Shown one piece after another: positions 18,981 through 27,303 of a stretch of 32,337 nt of DNA; within the stretch, counting starts at the first letter, position 1, and each line of letters starts with the position of its first letter. This stretch comes from Bacteroidales bacterium. GTDB taxonomy: Bacteria; Bacteroidota; Bacteroidia; Bacteroidales; JAAYJT01. The position numbers and the translations under genes were made by a program. Under the pieces are notes generated by a model, which saw only the letters and a program-made list of their open reading frames with translations, was not told the DNA's origin and did no database searches. Location: the NCBI GenBank assembly GCA_012522795.1, contig JAAYJT010000078.1:1-32337 (forward strand). The letters are read 5' to 3'.

Positions 18981-20183
18981 ATGTTAACCAAGAATAACCT
19001 GATTGTAATTTTGTATTCATTGCCGGTTTATCAGCAATTATTTTTTACAGTTCAGTTAATATCATTTAAAAAGTCAAACCCGTCAAGAAAGTTTCTTGGA
19101 TTGTTATTGCTGGCTATGACACTGTTTTTAGTTATAAATGCAGTGTCAAATCTTGGATACCAGCCTTATGTTATTCAATTTCTTGTAACTCCACTCATTT
19201 TAATGATATTGCCCTTTGAGTTTTTGTATTTACTTTCATTGTTTAATAAAAATGATCAGATCAAGACCTGGAGTGCCTTAATATTATTTATTCCTGCTTT
19301 CGTAATGCTTATTGCTGAATTATCAGGTTTTGGCTTTTCTGAAACCATTAAACATTCAACTTATTTAGGGAATGTTAGTAATTCTTTTAATGAACTTGAA
19401 GCAGGTGGCAATCCTGTTTCAGATACTTTACGAATTACTTTCATGATAATTATAATCACACAAATTGCTTTATCAGCTCTCAGAATAACAGATCTGGTCA
19501 AGTCTGAACAAGAAAAAGTGAATTCAGATCCCCAATTTTTACCTCACATAAGTTTTTTATGGATAAAAATTATTTCCGGTAATTTGATTATTTTTTTAAT
19601 AGTCAGTTCAATACAGATTTTTGCCTTGGGGTCAAACAATTTTTATTTTATAATATTCACTAATATTTTAATGCTCATTAGTGGAGGTCTTGTTGGATAT
19701 TATGGTATGAAACAGGATGTATTATTGCAGGAAATATCCGGTGTTGGAGTATTAAGGAATTTTAGTTTAAGGAATGAAGAATCAGGTCAGGCTGAAAATG
19801 AATCAAACATAGTAGATGATGAAGCTGCCGGAATCATAAATAAAATACAAGAGATAATGGAAGAGCAAAAGCCATATCTTTCAAAAAAATATACTATAAA
19901 TGATCTGAGCATTGAGTCAGGTATTAAGCAACATCGCCTAACAACCGTTATTAACGATACAATGGGTACTAACTTCAATGGCTTGGTAAATAATTACCGG
20001 ATAAAAGATGCTATATCCATGTTAGAAGACAATAAACAGAATTACACCATTGATGCTATTGCTGATATTACTGGCTTTAGTTCACGATCAACGTTTTATG
20101 CATGTTTTAAAAAGATAACCGGATTAACTCCCAAAGATTATATGTTAAGCGCTAAGAATAATATTCATGAAACAGAAACGTGA
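18981..20183 (+). CDS. Membrane-embedded AraC-type regulator (7 TM helices + HTH)
   Basis: 400 residues. The N-terminal ~245 residues hold seven hydrophobic segments at about 5-28, 38-60, 65-90, 98-121, 149-172, 193-215 and 220-243. A linker leads to an AraC-type DNA-binding domain at about 290-390, with YTINDLSIESGIKQHRLTTVI as the first helix-turn-helix and YTIDAIADITGFSSRSTFYA then FKKITGLTPKDYM as the second. It should sense a signal at the inner membrane and bind DNA directly. It is convergent with the CTERM-gene array and shares a bidirectional terminator with its first gene. Decayed copies of its 3' end recur between array genes, tying its history to the array. I infer that it controls the array through the palindromes. 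Confidence 0.88.
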   Translation: MLTKNNLIVILYSLPVYQQLFFTVQLISFKKSNPSRKFLGLLLLAMTLFLVINAVSNLGYQPYVIQFLVTPLILMILPFEFLYLLSLFNKNDQIKTWSALILFIPAFVMLIAELSGFGFSETIKHSTYLGNVSNSFNELEAGGNPVSDTLRITFMIIIITQIALSALRITDLVKSEQEKVNSDPQFLPHISFLWIKIISGNLIIFLIVSSIQIFALGSNNFYFIIFTNILMLISGGLVGYYGMKQDVLLQEISGVGVLRNFSLRNEESGQAENESNIVDDEAAGIINKIQEIMEEQKPYLSKKYTINDLSIESGIKQHRLTTVINDTMGTNFNGLVNNYRIKDAISMLEDNKQNYTIDAIADITGFSSRSTFYACFKKITGLTPKDYMLSAKNNIHETET

Positions 20184-20228
20184 ATGCCTGTATATTTCTG
20201 TGCTTCCTCTAATAGTATGAGAAAACAA

Positions 20229-20263
20229 AAAAGGGGCTGCCAACTTGTGAGGCAGCCCCTTTT
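20229..20263. terminator. Bidirectional terminator between regulator and cassette A
   Basis: A perfect 13-bp stem, AAAAGGGGCTGCC with GGCAGCCCCTTTT, around a 9-base loop. The A-tract and T-tract make it work on both strands. It is the first member of a terminator family (core GGCTG...CAGCC) found after every array gene. Confidence 0.92.
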
Positions 20264-20285
20264 ATAATCTTACTTTCTAATTAGT

Positions 20286-21134
20286 TTAAAATATTCTCCT
20301 AAAGCGAATAACAACAAAACTTAACATAAGAGCTATACCCACATAAAGTGCCCAATGTGAAAGGGGAACTGGAGTAGGTGGATTAATTGTAGGATAATCA
20401 CATGAATATTGAAGATTGTTTTGAAACATTATTCCGGCTCCTTGATCTTCTACATACCCCCATTCATATGTACAGGTGGTTGCTGTTACAGTTCCATTGC
20501 CAAATGTATATTGAATAGTAGTTGGTTTACCACTGCTTTGTTCGGCAGTAATAATAAGTGTACCAGGATACAGATTTGTAAAATATCCATGGCTGGCATA
20601 ATTGCCATAAAAAGGACTTGGAACTCCGGCTACAATTGGATGTGAAGCATCAATAACTATATTATAGTCTTCAATGTGTACTACGGTACTAACACCACCA
20701 GGCAGGTCCACGGGAACAAGTGGTGAGTTCCATCCATAAGTTGCTGCATGAACCTGCAATCTTCCACCATTCTGTACAAAGTTAACAAACTTAGAGAAAT
20801 TTGCCGAAAATGCAGTGTGAAAAGCTGCGTTTTGATCTGATTCTACAATAATTACATCAAAATCATCAAAATTCATTGAAGGGAATTCTGATGAATTAGC
20901 AGTTGTAACATTATGGCCTTGAGCTTGTAAAAAAGAGACAGTGACATCTATACCCCAGGGAAAATTGTTTCTAAGGACCAAAAAATTACATTCACCGTTC
21001 CTGGTAGGATTGGCAAAAACTTCCGATTTAAGATAAGTTGGTGTGTAGTCACTAGGTGCAACATTTGTGTTTTGTTGAGCAAATACGCTTCCCATCAACA
21101 AGAATGCGATTAAAAGAAGATTCAAATTTTTCAT
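20286..21134 (-). CDS. Array gene A: secreted glutamine-amidotransferase-like fold protein with CTERM tail
   Basis: 282 residues: signal peptide (MKNLNLLLIAFLLMGSVFAQ), a variable body, a Pro-rich linker (NPPTPVP) and the array tail (PLSHWA, hydrophobic helix, RFRRIF). The body resembles class-I glutamine amidotransferase / ThuA-type folds: FLQAQGHNVTTANSSEFP, FDDFDVIIVESDQN, FVQNGGRLQVHAATYGW, and ASHPIVAGVPSPF near residue 175. No catalytic Cys-His pair was recognised, so binding rather than catalysis is likely. The protein is expected to be exported and held by its C-terminal helix until processing. It is the first cassette next to the regulator, and most similar in kind to gene F. Function unknown. 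Confidence 0.85.
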   Translation of the reverse strand: MKNLNLLLIAFLLMGSVFAQQNTNVAPSDYTPTYLKSEVFANPTRNGECNFLVLRNNFPWGIDVTVSFLQAQGHNVTTANSSEFPSMNFDDFDVIIVESDQNAAFHTAFSANFSKFVNFVQNGGRLQVHAATYGWNSPLVPVDLPGGVSTVVHIEDYNIVIDASHPIVAGVPSPFYGNYASHGYFTNLYPGTLIITAEQSSGKPTTIQYTFGNGTVTATTCTYEWGYVEDQGAGIMFQNNLQYSCDYPTINPPTPVPLSHWALYVGIALMLSFVVIRFRRIF

Positions 21135-21162
21135 AATAAATTGATTTTAGTTAAACATGATG

Positions 21163-21314
21163 CAAAAGTATAATAACAAAAAATAAATATAAATATTTAG
21201 ATGTATAAATATGTCCGGATTTTGCAATTCAGGACATATTTATTTATAGATTGCTGATAAACAGCACTATGATTGAGGTTGGTTTTTGTCCTGAATTAAT
21301 AATTCAGGACAAAA
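21163..21314 (-). promoter_or_regulatory. Promoter and twin palindromes of gene A
   Basis: The -7 element TACTTTTG is at 21163-21170 (minus strand). Palindrome 1 at 21207-21241 has 16-base arms, 14 of 16 paired (AAATATGTCC...GGACATATTT). Palindrome 2 at 21284-21314 is perfect: TTTTGTCCTGAATT, three bases, AATTCAGGACAAAA. Centres are 75 bp apart, and palindrome 1 is centred 54 bp upstream of the -7 element. No good -33 element is present, as expected for activator dependence. Likely binding sites of a dimeric regulator. Confidence 0.8.
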
Positions 21315-21510
21315 TACTTGGTTCATGTATTTTGTTAAGAAGATAAAAGTATTTATTAACTGAAAGGAATAAATATGTAAAACGGTATTTGTAGCTTATG
21401 CAAAAGATTAAGTTAAATCGGCTTAAGCTTATGATTGGTTAGGCAACAATACGTAGTAATCATGATTAACTGGACATGTATATTTGTTTCATTGGCTAGA
21501 TGATAATTGT

Positions 21511-21623
21511 CGGATTTAGTTAACGCTCAGCTATCTCTGCATGTTTTAAAAATGATTACCGGATTGACTCCTAAAGATTATATGTTAAGAGCTAAGAATA
21601 ATATTGAGGAAACTGAAATATAA
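21511..21623 (+). pseudogene. Decayed 3' end of the AraC regulator, copy 1
   Basis: Matches the last ~110 bases of the regulator gene (about 20073-20183), from GGATTTAGTT(A)ACG through GCATGTTTTAAAAA to the stop. In frame the end reads ITGLTPKDYMLRAKNNIEETEI. An inserted T (AAAAATGATTACC for AAAAAGATAACC) and a TAA upstream break the frame. It keeps the regulator's position relative to the following terminator. Confidence 0.85.
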
Positions 21624-21651
21624 GTTACTGTGCTCTTTTATAAGAAACAAC

Positions 21652-21678
21652 AAAGGCTGTCCTTTTGAGACAGCCTTT
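21652..21678 (-). terminator. Terminator of gene B
   Basis: AAAGGCTGTC and GACAGCCTTT form a 10-bp perfect stem, the same family as the terminator at 20229-20263. It lies 24 bases beyond the stop of gene B. Confidence 0.8.
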
Positions 21679-21701
21679 CATAGATACTACTTCAACTTAT
21701 C

Positions 21702-23366
21702 TTAAAATATTCTCCTAAAGCGAATAACAACAAAACTTAACATAAAAGCAATACCCACGTAAACTGCCCAGTTTGAGAGGGGTATAGGTTGAATTGATTC
21801 AGACCAGGTAAATGATGCTGTATCGTTGAGTGCACCAACAACGGCCATAATATTATCAGTACCCGGATTTGGACCATCATAACAGAATGTAGCTATTCCG
21901 CTTTCGTTTGTAAATGCAAAGCCGGTGCTCGCACTGTTAGGTCCTGTAATATTAAAGTCAACCCTGACACCAGTCACAGGCTCGCCAAAATTGTTCAGCA
22001 AAGTTGCTTGCCAGCAGCGGGTGGTATTTATCGGTGAACTGCCTGTTTTCGGGCTTATTGTTAGTGAAACTACTGTAGCAACCTCGCCAAATGCCTGTCC
22101 TCCAATATAGGCGTATGAATCAGCTTCAGTATATCCATAAACAAGCAGTCCTATAGGTAAGTTACTTGTAACTGTGTGGATTCCATTGGGAACAGACACT
22201 TGTGCACCAGAATAAGTGGTGCCCGGAATTGCAGTCCAGGAACTTGGGGCTACGCTGGCACCGTCTACCTTTACATTTCCGGTATTTGATGTAGGTGAAG
22301 TAATGTTTAAATAGTTTATTGCTATGTTGCTTGTACCAGCAGAGATTACATAATTGTTTAAAACCTGTTCGTCAGGAGGTATTAAGGAAAAACAAGGGTC
22401 GCCAGTGGTATTATCAGCCGATACTCCTTTACAAAATTGACCAACCAAAATAGGTTTGTTGGCTGTAATTTTATTATAGGATGTACTGGATAAATCTGTT
22501 TGGTAAAACTGACCTGCATTTAAAGTTGCAACAACAGATCCGTTAATACTTACCTCAGTGTTGCTTTGTTGTGCCATTATTCTAAATACATCTCCGGCAG
22601 TTCTTTCTGCTAATGGAACTGTTACAAAGCTCTGACCCCATGTATTTACCGGTGTTAACTGTTGAACTATGTAATCACAAGCAGTTACTCCAACAGGAAT
22701 ATTAGCGCAATTATTTGACCCAAACACGCCTACCGGTTTATCGGACACAACTCTTGATCCGGTGTAATCACTGCCTGAAGCGGTCGTCCTAAGTTGAAAA
22801 ACTTGTCCCGTGTTTAAAACCACATTTCCGGTAACTCCTGCAGACCAGCCGGGGCTTGAGGCTGTTGGAGTAATCGAAACATTGGTGTTGTCTTCTGTAG
22901 CTACGACAGTAAGCTGTATGCCAAGATTGTTATTTTCATATGCCATAACATAATAATCGTTTCCAAGTGCATCAACCGGAAGCCCTAGATAAGCATCTGT
23001 AGAAAAATCTCTTTGGCTCATAACATAAACTGTCACCGGATTATCTGAAGTTACATGTATCCCTTTATTATGTATTGACCCATTTCCTGTAACCTCCACT
23101 GCCATTGGAAGAGTGATTGTTTCCAGAGTGCCGGCTGTAATATTTACAGTTGTTGAAAAAGCAGGGTCTGTTATGTTTATATTAACAACTGAATTATTTT
23201 CTGCTGTGATGTATAATTGCCTTACACCTGTAGCATCATAATTTGCAGGAAATGCAAGCCAGAATTCGGTACCTTGACTGGTTTGTGCTTGCAGGTTCAA
23301 ATTTGCGGAGATTGCCAATATAAATATTAGCACTAGGTTCTTTATTGAGATTAAAGTATTTTTCAT
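21702..23366 (-). CDS. Array gene B: IgGFc-binding-like plus Ig-like domain protein with CTERM tail
   Basis: 554 residues. A signal segment (to ~28) is followed by a long beta-rich region of IgGFc-binding N-terminal type (SQGTEFWLAFPANYD, HVTSDNPVTVYVMSQRDFS, DAYLGLPVDALGNDYYVMAY, VVSDKPVGVFGSNNCANIP; ~30-430). Then an invasin/Big-1-like Ig domain (VSLTISPKTGSSPINTTRCW ... VTGVRVDFNITGPNSAS; ~435-522) and the tail (PIPLSNWAVYVGIAFML then RFRRIF). Such surface domains are linked to adhesion in other bacteria; no ligand can be named here. Gene C ends 57 bases upstream on the same strand, and the repeat promoter lies upstream of C, so C and B are probably one transcript. Confidence 0.87.
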   Translation of the reverse strand: MKNTLISIKNLVLIFILAISANLNLQAQTSQGTEFWLAFPANYDATGVRQLYITAENNSVVNINITDPAFSTTVNITAGTLETITLPMAVEVTGNGSIHNKGIHVTSDNPVTVYVMSQRDFSTDAYLGLPVDALGNDYYVMAYENNNLGIQLTVVATEDNTNVSITPTASSPGWSAGVTGNVVLNTGQVFQLRTTASGSDYTGSRVVSDKPVGVFGSNNCANIPVGVTACDYIVQQLTPVNTWGQSFVTVPLAERTAGDVFRIMAQQSNTEVSINGSVVATLNAGQFYQTDLSSTSYNKITANKPILVGQFCKGVSADNTTGDPCFSLIPPDEQVLNNYVISAGTSNIAINYLNITSPTSNTGNVKVDGASVAPSSWTAIPGTTYSGAQVSVPNGIHTVTSNLPIGLLVYGYTEADSYAYIGGQAFGEVATVVSLTISPKTGSSPINTTRCWQATLLNNFGEPVTGVRVDFNITGPNSASTGFAFTNESGIATFCYDGPNPGTDNIMAVVGALNDTASFTWSESIQPIPLSNWAVYVGIAFMLSFVVIRFRRIF

Positions 23367-23423
23367 AATTCTTTATTTTTAAGATTCGACTAATTTTATT
23401 TTTTGGATTCAACTTACGAATCA

Positions 23424-23840
23424 CTAGTTGGTAATCACCTTAATATTCTTAAACTCAAAACTCGTAATATCAGCTTTGTGCGTAGGAATAATTTTGATAG
23501 CCAGAACTATTAAATCCGAGCTTTCAGCTTCTGAGCAGTCCGATTGAAGTGATGCTCCTGGAGCAACAATATGTTCTTTAAGCCCGTAACGTGCTTCTAC
23601 ATTCATTCCAGAAACATTATCATTTACTACGTCAGTCCAGGTTACTTTAACCCCATAATTGTTTTTGTTAACAATTTTAAGAAATATGGCATCCTGTCCG
23701 TTGCATTCGCCAATTTTGTAATAGAAATCAACATTGCCTGTTGATTTGTTGAGTGTCCAGTCGCTGGCAAAACCATGACTAATGCTACCCATGAAAAGAC
23801 CCACAGATAGCAAAATTGTAAAGAAAATTGATTTTTTCAT
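23424..23840 (-). CDS. Array gene C: small secreted protein without CTERM tail
   Basis: 138 residues with a signal peptide (MKKSIFFTILLSVGLFMGSI...GFASDW). The mature part has about 110 residues and looks like one beta-sandwich (VDFYYKIGECNGQDAIFLKI, YGVKVTWTDVVND, APGASLQSDCSEAES, DLIVLAIKIIP), with two cysteines. I do not recognise the family. It lacks the VPLSNWA tail carried by every other array gene. It sits between the standard cassette promoter and gene B and so takes the first position of a two-gene unit. It could be a soluble partner of the B protein; that is inference from position. Confidence 0.8.
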   Translation of the reverse strand: MKKSIFFTILLSVGLFMGSISHGFASDWTLNKSTGNVDFYYKIGECNGQDAIFLKIVNKNNYGVKVTWTDVVNDNVSGMNVEARYGLKEHIVAPGASLQSDCSEAESSDLIVLAIKIIPTHKADITSFEFKNIKVITN

Positions 23841-23868
23841 GTTAAATTTATTTTAGTTAAACATGATG

Positions 23869-24021
23869 CAAAAGTATAATAACAAAAACTACATATAGAT
23901 ATTTAGATGTGTAAATATGTCTGGATTTTGCAATTCAGGACATATTTATTTATAGATTGCTGATAAACAGCACTATGATTGAGGTTGATTTTTTGTCCTG
24001 AATTAATAATTCAGGACAAAA
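23869..24021 (-). promoter_or_regulatory. Promoter and twin palindromes of genes C-B
   Basis: The -7 TACTTTTG is at 23869-23876. Palindrome 1 is at 23913-23947 (GTCTGG replaces GTCCGG in one arm). Palindrome 2 at 23991-24021 has perfect 14-base arms around AAT. The distance from -7 to palindrome 1 centre is again 54 bp, and the AATTCAGGAC half-sites are 76 bp apart. Confidence 0.8.
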
Positions 24022-24217
24022 TACCTGGTTCTTGTATTTTGTTAAGAAGATAAAAGTATTTATTAGCTGAATGGAATAAATATGTAAAGTGGTATTTGTA
24101 GCTTATACAATAGATTAAGTTAAATCGGTTTAAGCTTATGATTGGTTAGGCAACATTATGTAATAACCATTATTAACAGGGCATACATACCAATTTCATT
24201 GACCAGATGATAATTGT

Positions 24218-24330
24218 CGGATTTAGTTCACACTCAGCTTTCTATGCTTATTTAAAAATGGTTACCGGATTAAGCTCCTAATTTTTATATGTTAAGAGCT
24301 AAGAATAGTATTGAGGAAACTGAAATGTAA
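24218..24330 (+). pseudogene. Decayed 3' end of the AraC regulator, copy 2
   Basis: Aligned with copy 1 and the regulator end: GGATTTAGTTCACACTCAGC, then TTACCGGATTAAGCTCCTAA, then TATATGTTAAGAGCTAAGAA. The PKD codons have become TAATTTT, bringing an in-frame stop. Not functional. Confidence 0.8.
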
Positions 24331-24355
24331 GTTACTGTACTCTTTTATTAGAAAC

Positions 24356-24388
24356 AACAAAGGCTGCCCTTTTGAGACAGCCTTTGTT
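24356..24388 (-). terminator. Terminator of gene D
   Basis: AACAAAGGCTG and CAGCCTTTGTT form an 11-bp stem of the array terminator family, 22 bases beyond the stop of gene D. Confidence 0.8.
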
Positions 24389-24409
24389 GAATTATGTTTT
24401 TAGATTATC

Positions 24410-25768
24410 TTAAAATATCCTTCTGAAACGGATAACTACAAAACTTAACATAAGAGCTATACCTACATAAAGTGCCCAGTTTGAAAGGGGCACCGGAGGC
24501 CCTCCCAGTATCCATTCTAATGTAATTATATTTGAGCACTGATTGACTCCCTGACTGTTTTGGAAGCAGGCCTGGATCTCATCAACACCTGGTCCACCTA
24601 TCCCTAAGTAGGAAAAGAATGCATCTCCTGCAGCATTTGTTGTTCCTGTACCTGCAACTCCGGAGTTAGGCCCTGATAATACATTAAAACTTACAGTCTT
24701 ACCCGCAACCGGATTTCCATTATTGTCTTGAATATGAGCTTTTACGGTATGGCTTGAGCCAACGTTTTCTTGTACCGTTGTTTGAGTTAATAAGATACCT
24801 TCACCAATGATAGCAGCACCTGAAATTTGGAAGTATGACAAAAAGATATTGTCATCGTTTGAAGGATTTATTGTACTAATAAGGATATTTGTTGTTGTAT
24901 TATCTATAAATGGCAGCAAACTATACAGTTCATCGTCATAGCGAATATCACAGCTTGAACTACTGTAAGGATCAGGAGGATTTGTATTAAGATCTCCAAT
25001 ACCACCTACCGTGATTAATGCACCATTAGCTAATACACCATCGTCATAACCATTTGCTGAACTTGTAAGCCGCTGACCGTTTACATCAATTATTGATATT
25101 TGCCCCAAACAGGGTCCATTTGCTGAGAATGATATACCCAAACCCATATCAAGAACTGAGCTCGGATCGTTTGGGTCAATTGGCTGCCCTAAGGCAAGAG
25201 AAAAGTTATCACCTGTTGTGCTTAAAGCACCAAACATTATAACAATGGTTTTTTCATATGTTAGTGGATCAGCAAAAACTACAAGAAGTGCAGTACCATC
25301 AATGTTATTAGAATTACATTCACCAACTGTCAGTGTATTTATCCCGGCTGGTGCAAGGTCAATTATTCCTGCAACTAAAGAAGTAATATCAGCATAATGA
25401 TTATAACTGGATATTCCACTGGTTGTGCTGAAATCCCAATTAACCGGTGTACCATTTACGGTTATGCATCCGTTAGGAATAGAATAAGATGTAAATCCTG
25501 TTGAGGCTCCCATTATAATTGCTTTTACTACTGTAGATCCTGAATTTGGTTTATCTACTCTAATAGGATAACTTGAACTAAGGCTTCCCGCGCCATCGGC
25601 CGAGATAGTGTATTTACCTGTTATAGAATATATCTGAGACAGACCATTAGCCAGTACCACACTATTGTTGTTTTTGGGGTCAGGATTGGTACCATAAGTG
25701 TTTGACTGGCTGTAGGAGGTAGCTATAAAAGCCACCATCGCAATTGATAAAAATAGAACTTTTTTCAT
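24410..25768 (-). CDS. Array gene D: DUF3344-like plus Ig-like domain protein with CTERM tail
   Basis: 452 residues: signal peptide (MKKVLFLSIAMVAFIATSYS), then a beta-rich body (VVKAIIMGASTGFTSYSIPN, NHYADITSLVAGI, TALLVVFADPLTYEKTIVIM; ~20-320) that resembles the DUF3344 family of secreted proteins. A Big-1-like Ig domain follows (VQENVGSSHTVKAHIQDNNG, TVSFNVLSGPNSGVAGTGTT; ~325-420), then the tail (VPLSNWA, helix, RFRRIF). The Ig domain is related to the one in gene B (compare DFNITGPNSAS and SFNVLSGPNSG). Expected to be exported and membrane-held. No ligand or activity can be assigned. Confidence 0.83.
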   Translation of the reverse strand: MKKVLFLSIAMVAFIATSYSQSNTYGTNPDPKNNNSVVLANGLSQIYSITGKYTISADGAGSLSSSYPIRVDKPNSGSTVVKAIIMGASTGFTSYSIPNGCITVNGTPVNWDFSTTSGISSYNHYADITSLVAGIIDLAPAGINTLTVGECNSNNIDGTALLVVFADPLTYEKTIVIMFGALSTTGDNFSLALGQPIDPNDPSSVLDMGLGISFSANGPCLGQISIIDVNGQRLTSSANGYDDGVLANGALITVGGIGDLNTNPPDPYSSSSCDIRYDDELYSLLPFIDNTTTNILISTINPSNDDNIFLSYFQISGAAIIGEGILLTQTTVQENVGSSHTVKAHIQDNNGNPVAGKTVSFNVLSGPNSGVAGTGTTNAAGDAFFSYLGIGGPGVDEIQACFQNSQGVNQCSNIITLEWILGGPPVPLSNWALYVGIALMLSFVVIRFRRIF

Positions 25769-25796
25769 GTTAAATTGATTTTAGTTAAACATGATG

Positions 25797-25949
25797 CAAA
25801 AGTATAATAACAAAAACTACATATAGATATTTAGATGTGTAAATATGTCCGGATTTTGCAATTCAGGACATATTTATTTCTAGATTGCTGATAAACAGCA
25901 CTATGATTGAGGTTGATTTTTTGTCCTGAATTAGTAATTCAGGACAAAA
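25797..25949 (-). promoter_or_regulatory. Promoter and twin palindromes of gene D
   Basis: -7 TACTTTTG at 25797-25804. Palindrome 1 at 25841-25875 is identical in core to that of gene A. Palindrome 2 at 25919-25949 keeps perfect 14-base arms around AGT. Spacing to the -7 element (54 bp) and between half-sites (76 bp) is conserved. Confidence 0.8.
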
Positions 25950-26145
25950 TACCTGGTTCTTGTATTTTGTTAAGAAGATAAAAGTATTTATTAGCTGAAT
26001 GGAATAAATATGTAAAGTGGTATTTGCAGCTTATGCAATAGATTAAGTTAAATCGGCTTAAGCTTATGAATGGTTATAAAACATTACGTAATAATCATGA
26101 TTAACAAGGCATGTATACCAATTTCATTTTCCAGACTATAATTGC

Positions 26146-26256
26146 GGGATTTAATTTACGCTCAGCTTTCTATGCTTATTTAAAAATGATTACCGGATTA
26201 AGCTCCTAATTTTTATATGTTAAGCGCTAAGAATAATATTCAGGAAACTTAAATGT
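26146..26256 (+). pseudogene. Decayed 3' end of the AraC regulator, copy 3
   Basis: GGGATTTAATTTACGCTCAGC, TTACCGGATTAAGCTCCTAA and TATATGTTAAGCGCTAAGAA align with the regulator end. AGCGCTAAGAATAATATTCA is identical to the functional gene. Stops and shifts elsewhere make it non-coding. Confidence 0.8.
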
Positions 26257-26283
26257 GAATACCTGTATATTTCTATAAGAAAC

Positions 26284-26318
26284 AACAAAGGGCTGTCTTT
26301 TTGAGACAGCCCTTTGTT
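26284..26318 (-). terminator. Terminator of gene E
   Basis: AACAAAGGGCTGTC and GACAGCCCTTTGTT form a perfect 14-bp stem with a 7-base loop, the longest of the array's terminators. Confidence 0.85.
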
Positions 26319-26339
26319 GAATTATGTTTTTAGATTATC

Positions 26340-27272
26340 TTAAAATATCCTTCTGAAGCGGATAACAATAAAACTTAACATAAGAGCTATACCAACGTAA
26401 AGTGCCCAGTTTGAGAGGGGAACTTCACTTGGCGGTTGAGGGATTACTGGATCTTCTACACATGCATCAAATGCAAAACGCTTGTTTGTAAGCCAGCCAA
26501 CCTGATTATCAACACTGTTAACTCCAATAAAATCTGTTCCCGGCCATCTAAAACGACCTACAAGTGCAAAATCTACTCCATTACCTTTATTAATACCAAC
26601 AGTTGCAGCTGATCCTCCGAATCCATTGACTCCACCTGAAGCGCTACCTGTAGTCCACTCCATGGATTCATATGCAAATGCAACGTTATGACCTAATCCA
26701 ATAAGAGGATCATTACCATCAGTTATGATAAGTTGAAATGTATTACGTTTATCACCTTGAATATTATAATAACCAACTTTATCCCAAATAACTACCAGGC
26801 GGTTTGGATTGGTAGTCATTTTGTAATGTACACTACCAAAACCACCACGGGTATCTACGTCAGCCCAGAAGGGAGCTACCATAGCATATCCGTTTATAGG
26901 GAAGCCTGTTGGAGTATAAGTATAATAAGCCTGATCAAATGAAACGTTTCCATTATTGTTTATATAGAACTTAGTATAGTCCGTTTCGTATAAACAAAAA
27001 GTAAAAGGGAGAGTCAACTGTTGTGTATAACCGTCATCATTTGGTTGCATAGCTAAAATAAACGAGTCATCAAGCTGTACATAAAATCCAGTATTACGTA
27101 TAGATTCATCTGGAAGGATGGGTGTGATAGGACCATTGTAATGAACCTGTGCAGGTTGCTCAATCAATCCCTTTTCTTTTAAAGTCTGATAATCCGGCGA
27201 ATATGGATTTTGTCCATACGAAACGCCAACAAACATAATTGCTACGATAATTACATTGAATACTTTTTTCAT
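26340..27272 (-). CDS. Array gene E: nidogen-like domain protein with CTERM tail
   Basis: 310 residues. A signal peptide (MKKVFNVIIVAIMFVGVSYG) is followed by a NIDO-like domain: TLPFTFCLYETDYTKFYINN, GNVSFDQAYYTYTPTGFP, YAMVAPFWADVDTRGGFGSV, LVVIWDKVGYYN, FQLIITDGND, GGSAATVGINKGNGVDFAL (~75-240). Then a linker (CVEDPVIPQPPSEVP) and the tail with one change in the helix (SFIVIRFRRIF). NIDO domains occur in extracellular-matrix and bacterial surface proteins. Its upstream region differs from the other cassettes: no decayed regulator and only half-palindromes, so its promoter is the most diverged in the array. Confidence 0.87.
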   Translation of the reverse strand: MKKVFNVIIVAIMFVGVSYGQNPYSPDYQTLKEKGLIEQPAQVHYNGPITPILPDESIRNTGFYVQLDDSFILAMQPNDDGYTQQLTLPFTFCLYETDYTKFYINNNGNVSFDQAYYTYTPTGFPINGYAMVAPFWADVDTRGGFGSVHYKMTTNPNRLVVIWDKVGYYNIQGDKRNTFQLIITDGNDPLIGLGHNVAFAYESMEWTTGSASGGVNGFGGSAATVGINKGNGVDFALVGRFRWPGTDFIGVNSVDNQVGWLTNKRFAFDACVEDPVIPQPPSEVPLSNWALYVGIALMLSFIVIRFRRIF

Positions 27273-27303
27273 AATAAATAATTTTAGTTAATAAACAATT
27301 CCG

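Larger units (their letters stand above)
21135..21701 (-). repeat. Intergenic repeat copy 1 (between A and B)
   Basis: This ~567-base gap is the first of four closely similar stretches (others 23841-24409, 25769-26339, 28490-29049). Left to right each holds the A/T-rich leader and promoter of the gene on its left, palindromes 1 and 2, about 200 bases of conserved non-coding DNA, a decayed copy of the regulator's 3' end, and a terminator of the gene on its right. The similarity runs on into the tail codons of the next gene. The copies are directly oriented and could recombine. Confidence 0.9.
23841..24409 (-). repeat. Intergenic repeat copy 2 (between C and D)
   Basis: Same layout and nearly the same sequence as 21135-21701: leader and promoter of C, palindromes 1 and 2, conserved spacer, decayed regulator end, terminator of D. 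Differences are mostly single bases. Confidence 0.9.
25769..26339 (-). repeat. Intergenic repeat copy 3 (between D and E)
   Basis: Third copy of the ~570-base unit, closest to copy 2 over the promoter and spacer. It ends with the terminator and then the tail codons of gene E. Confidence 0.9.
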
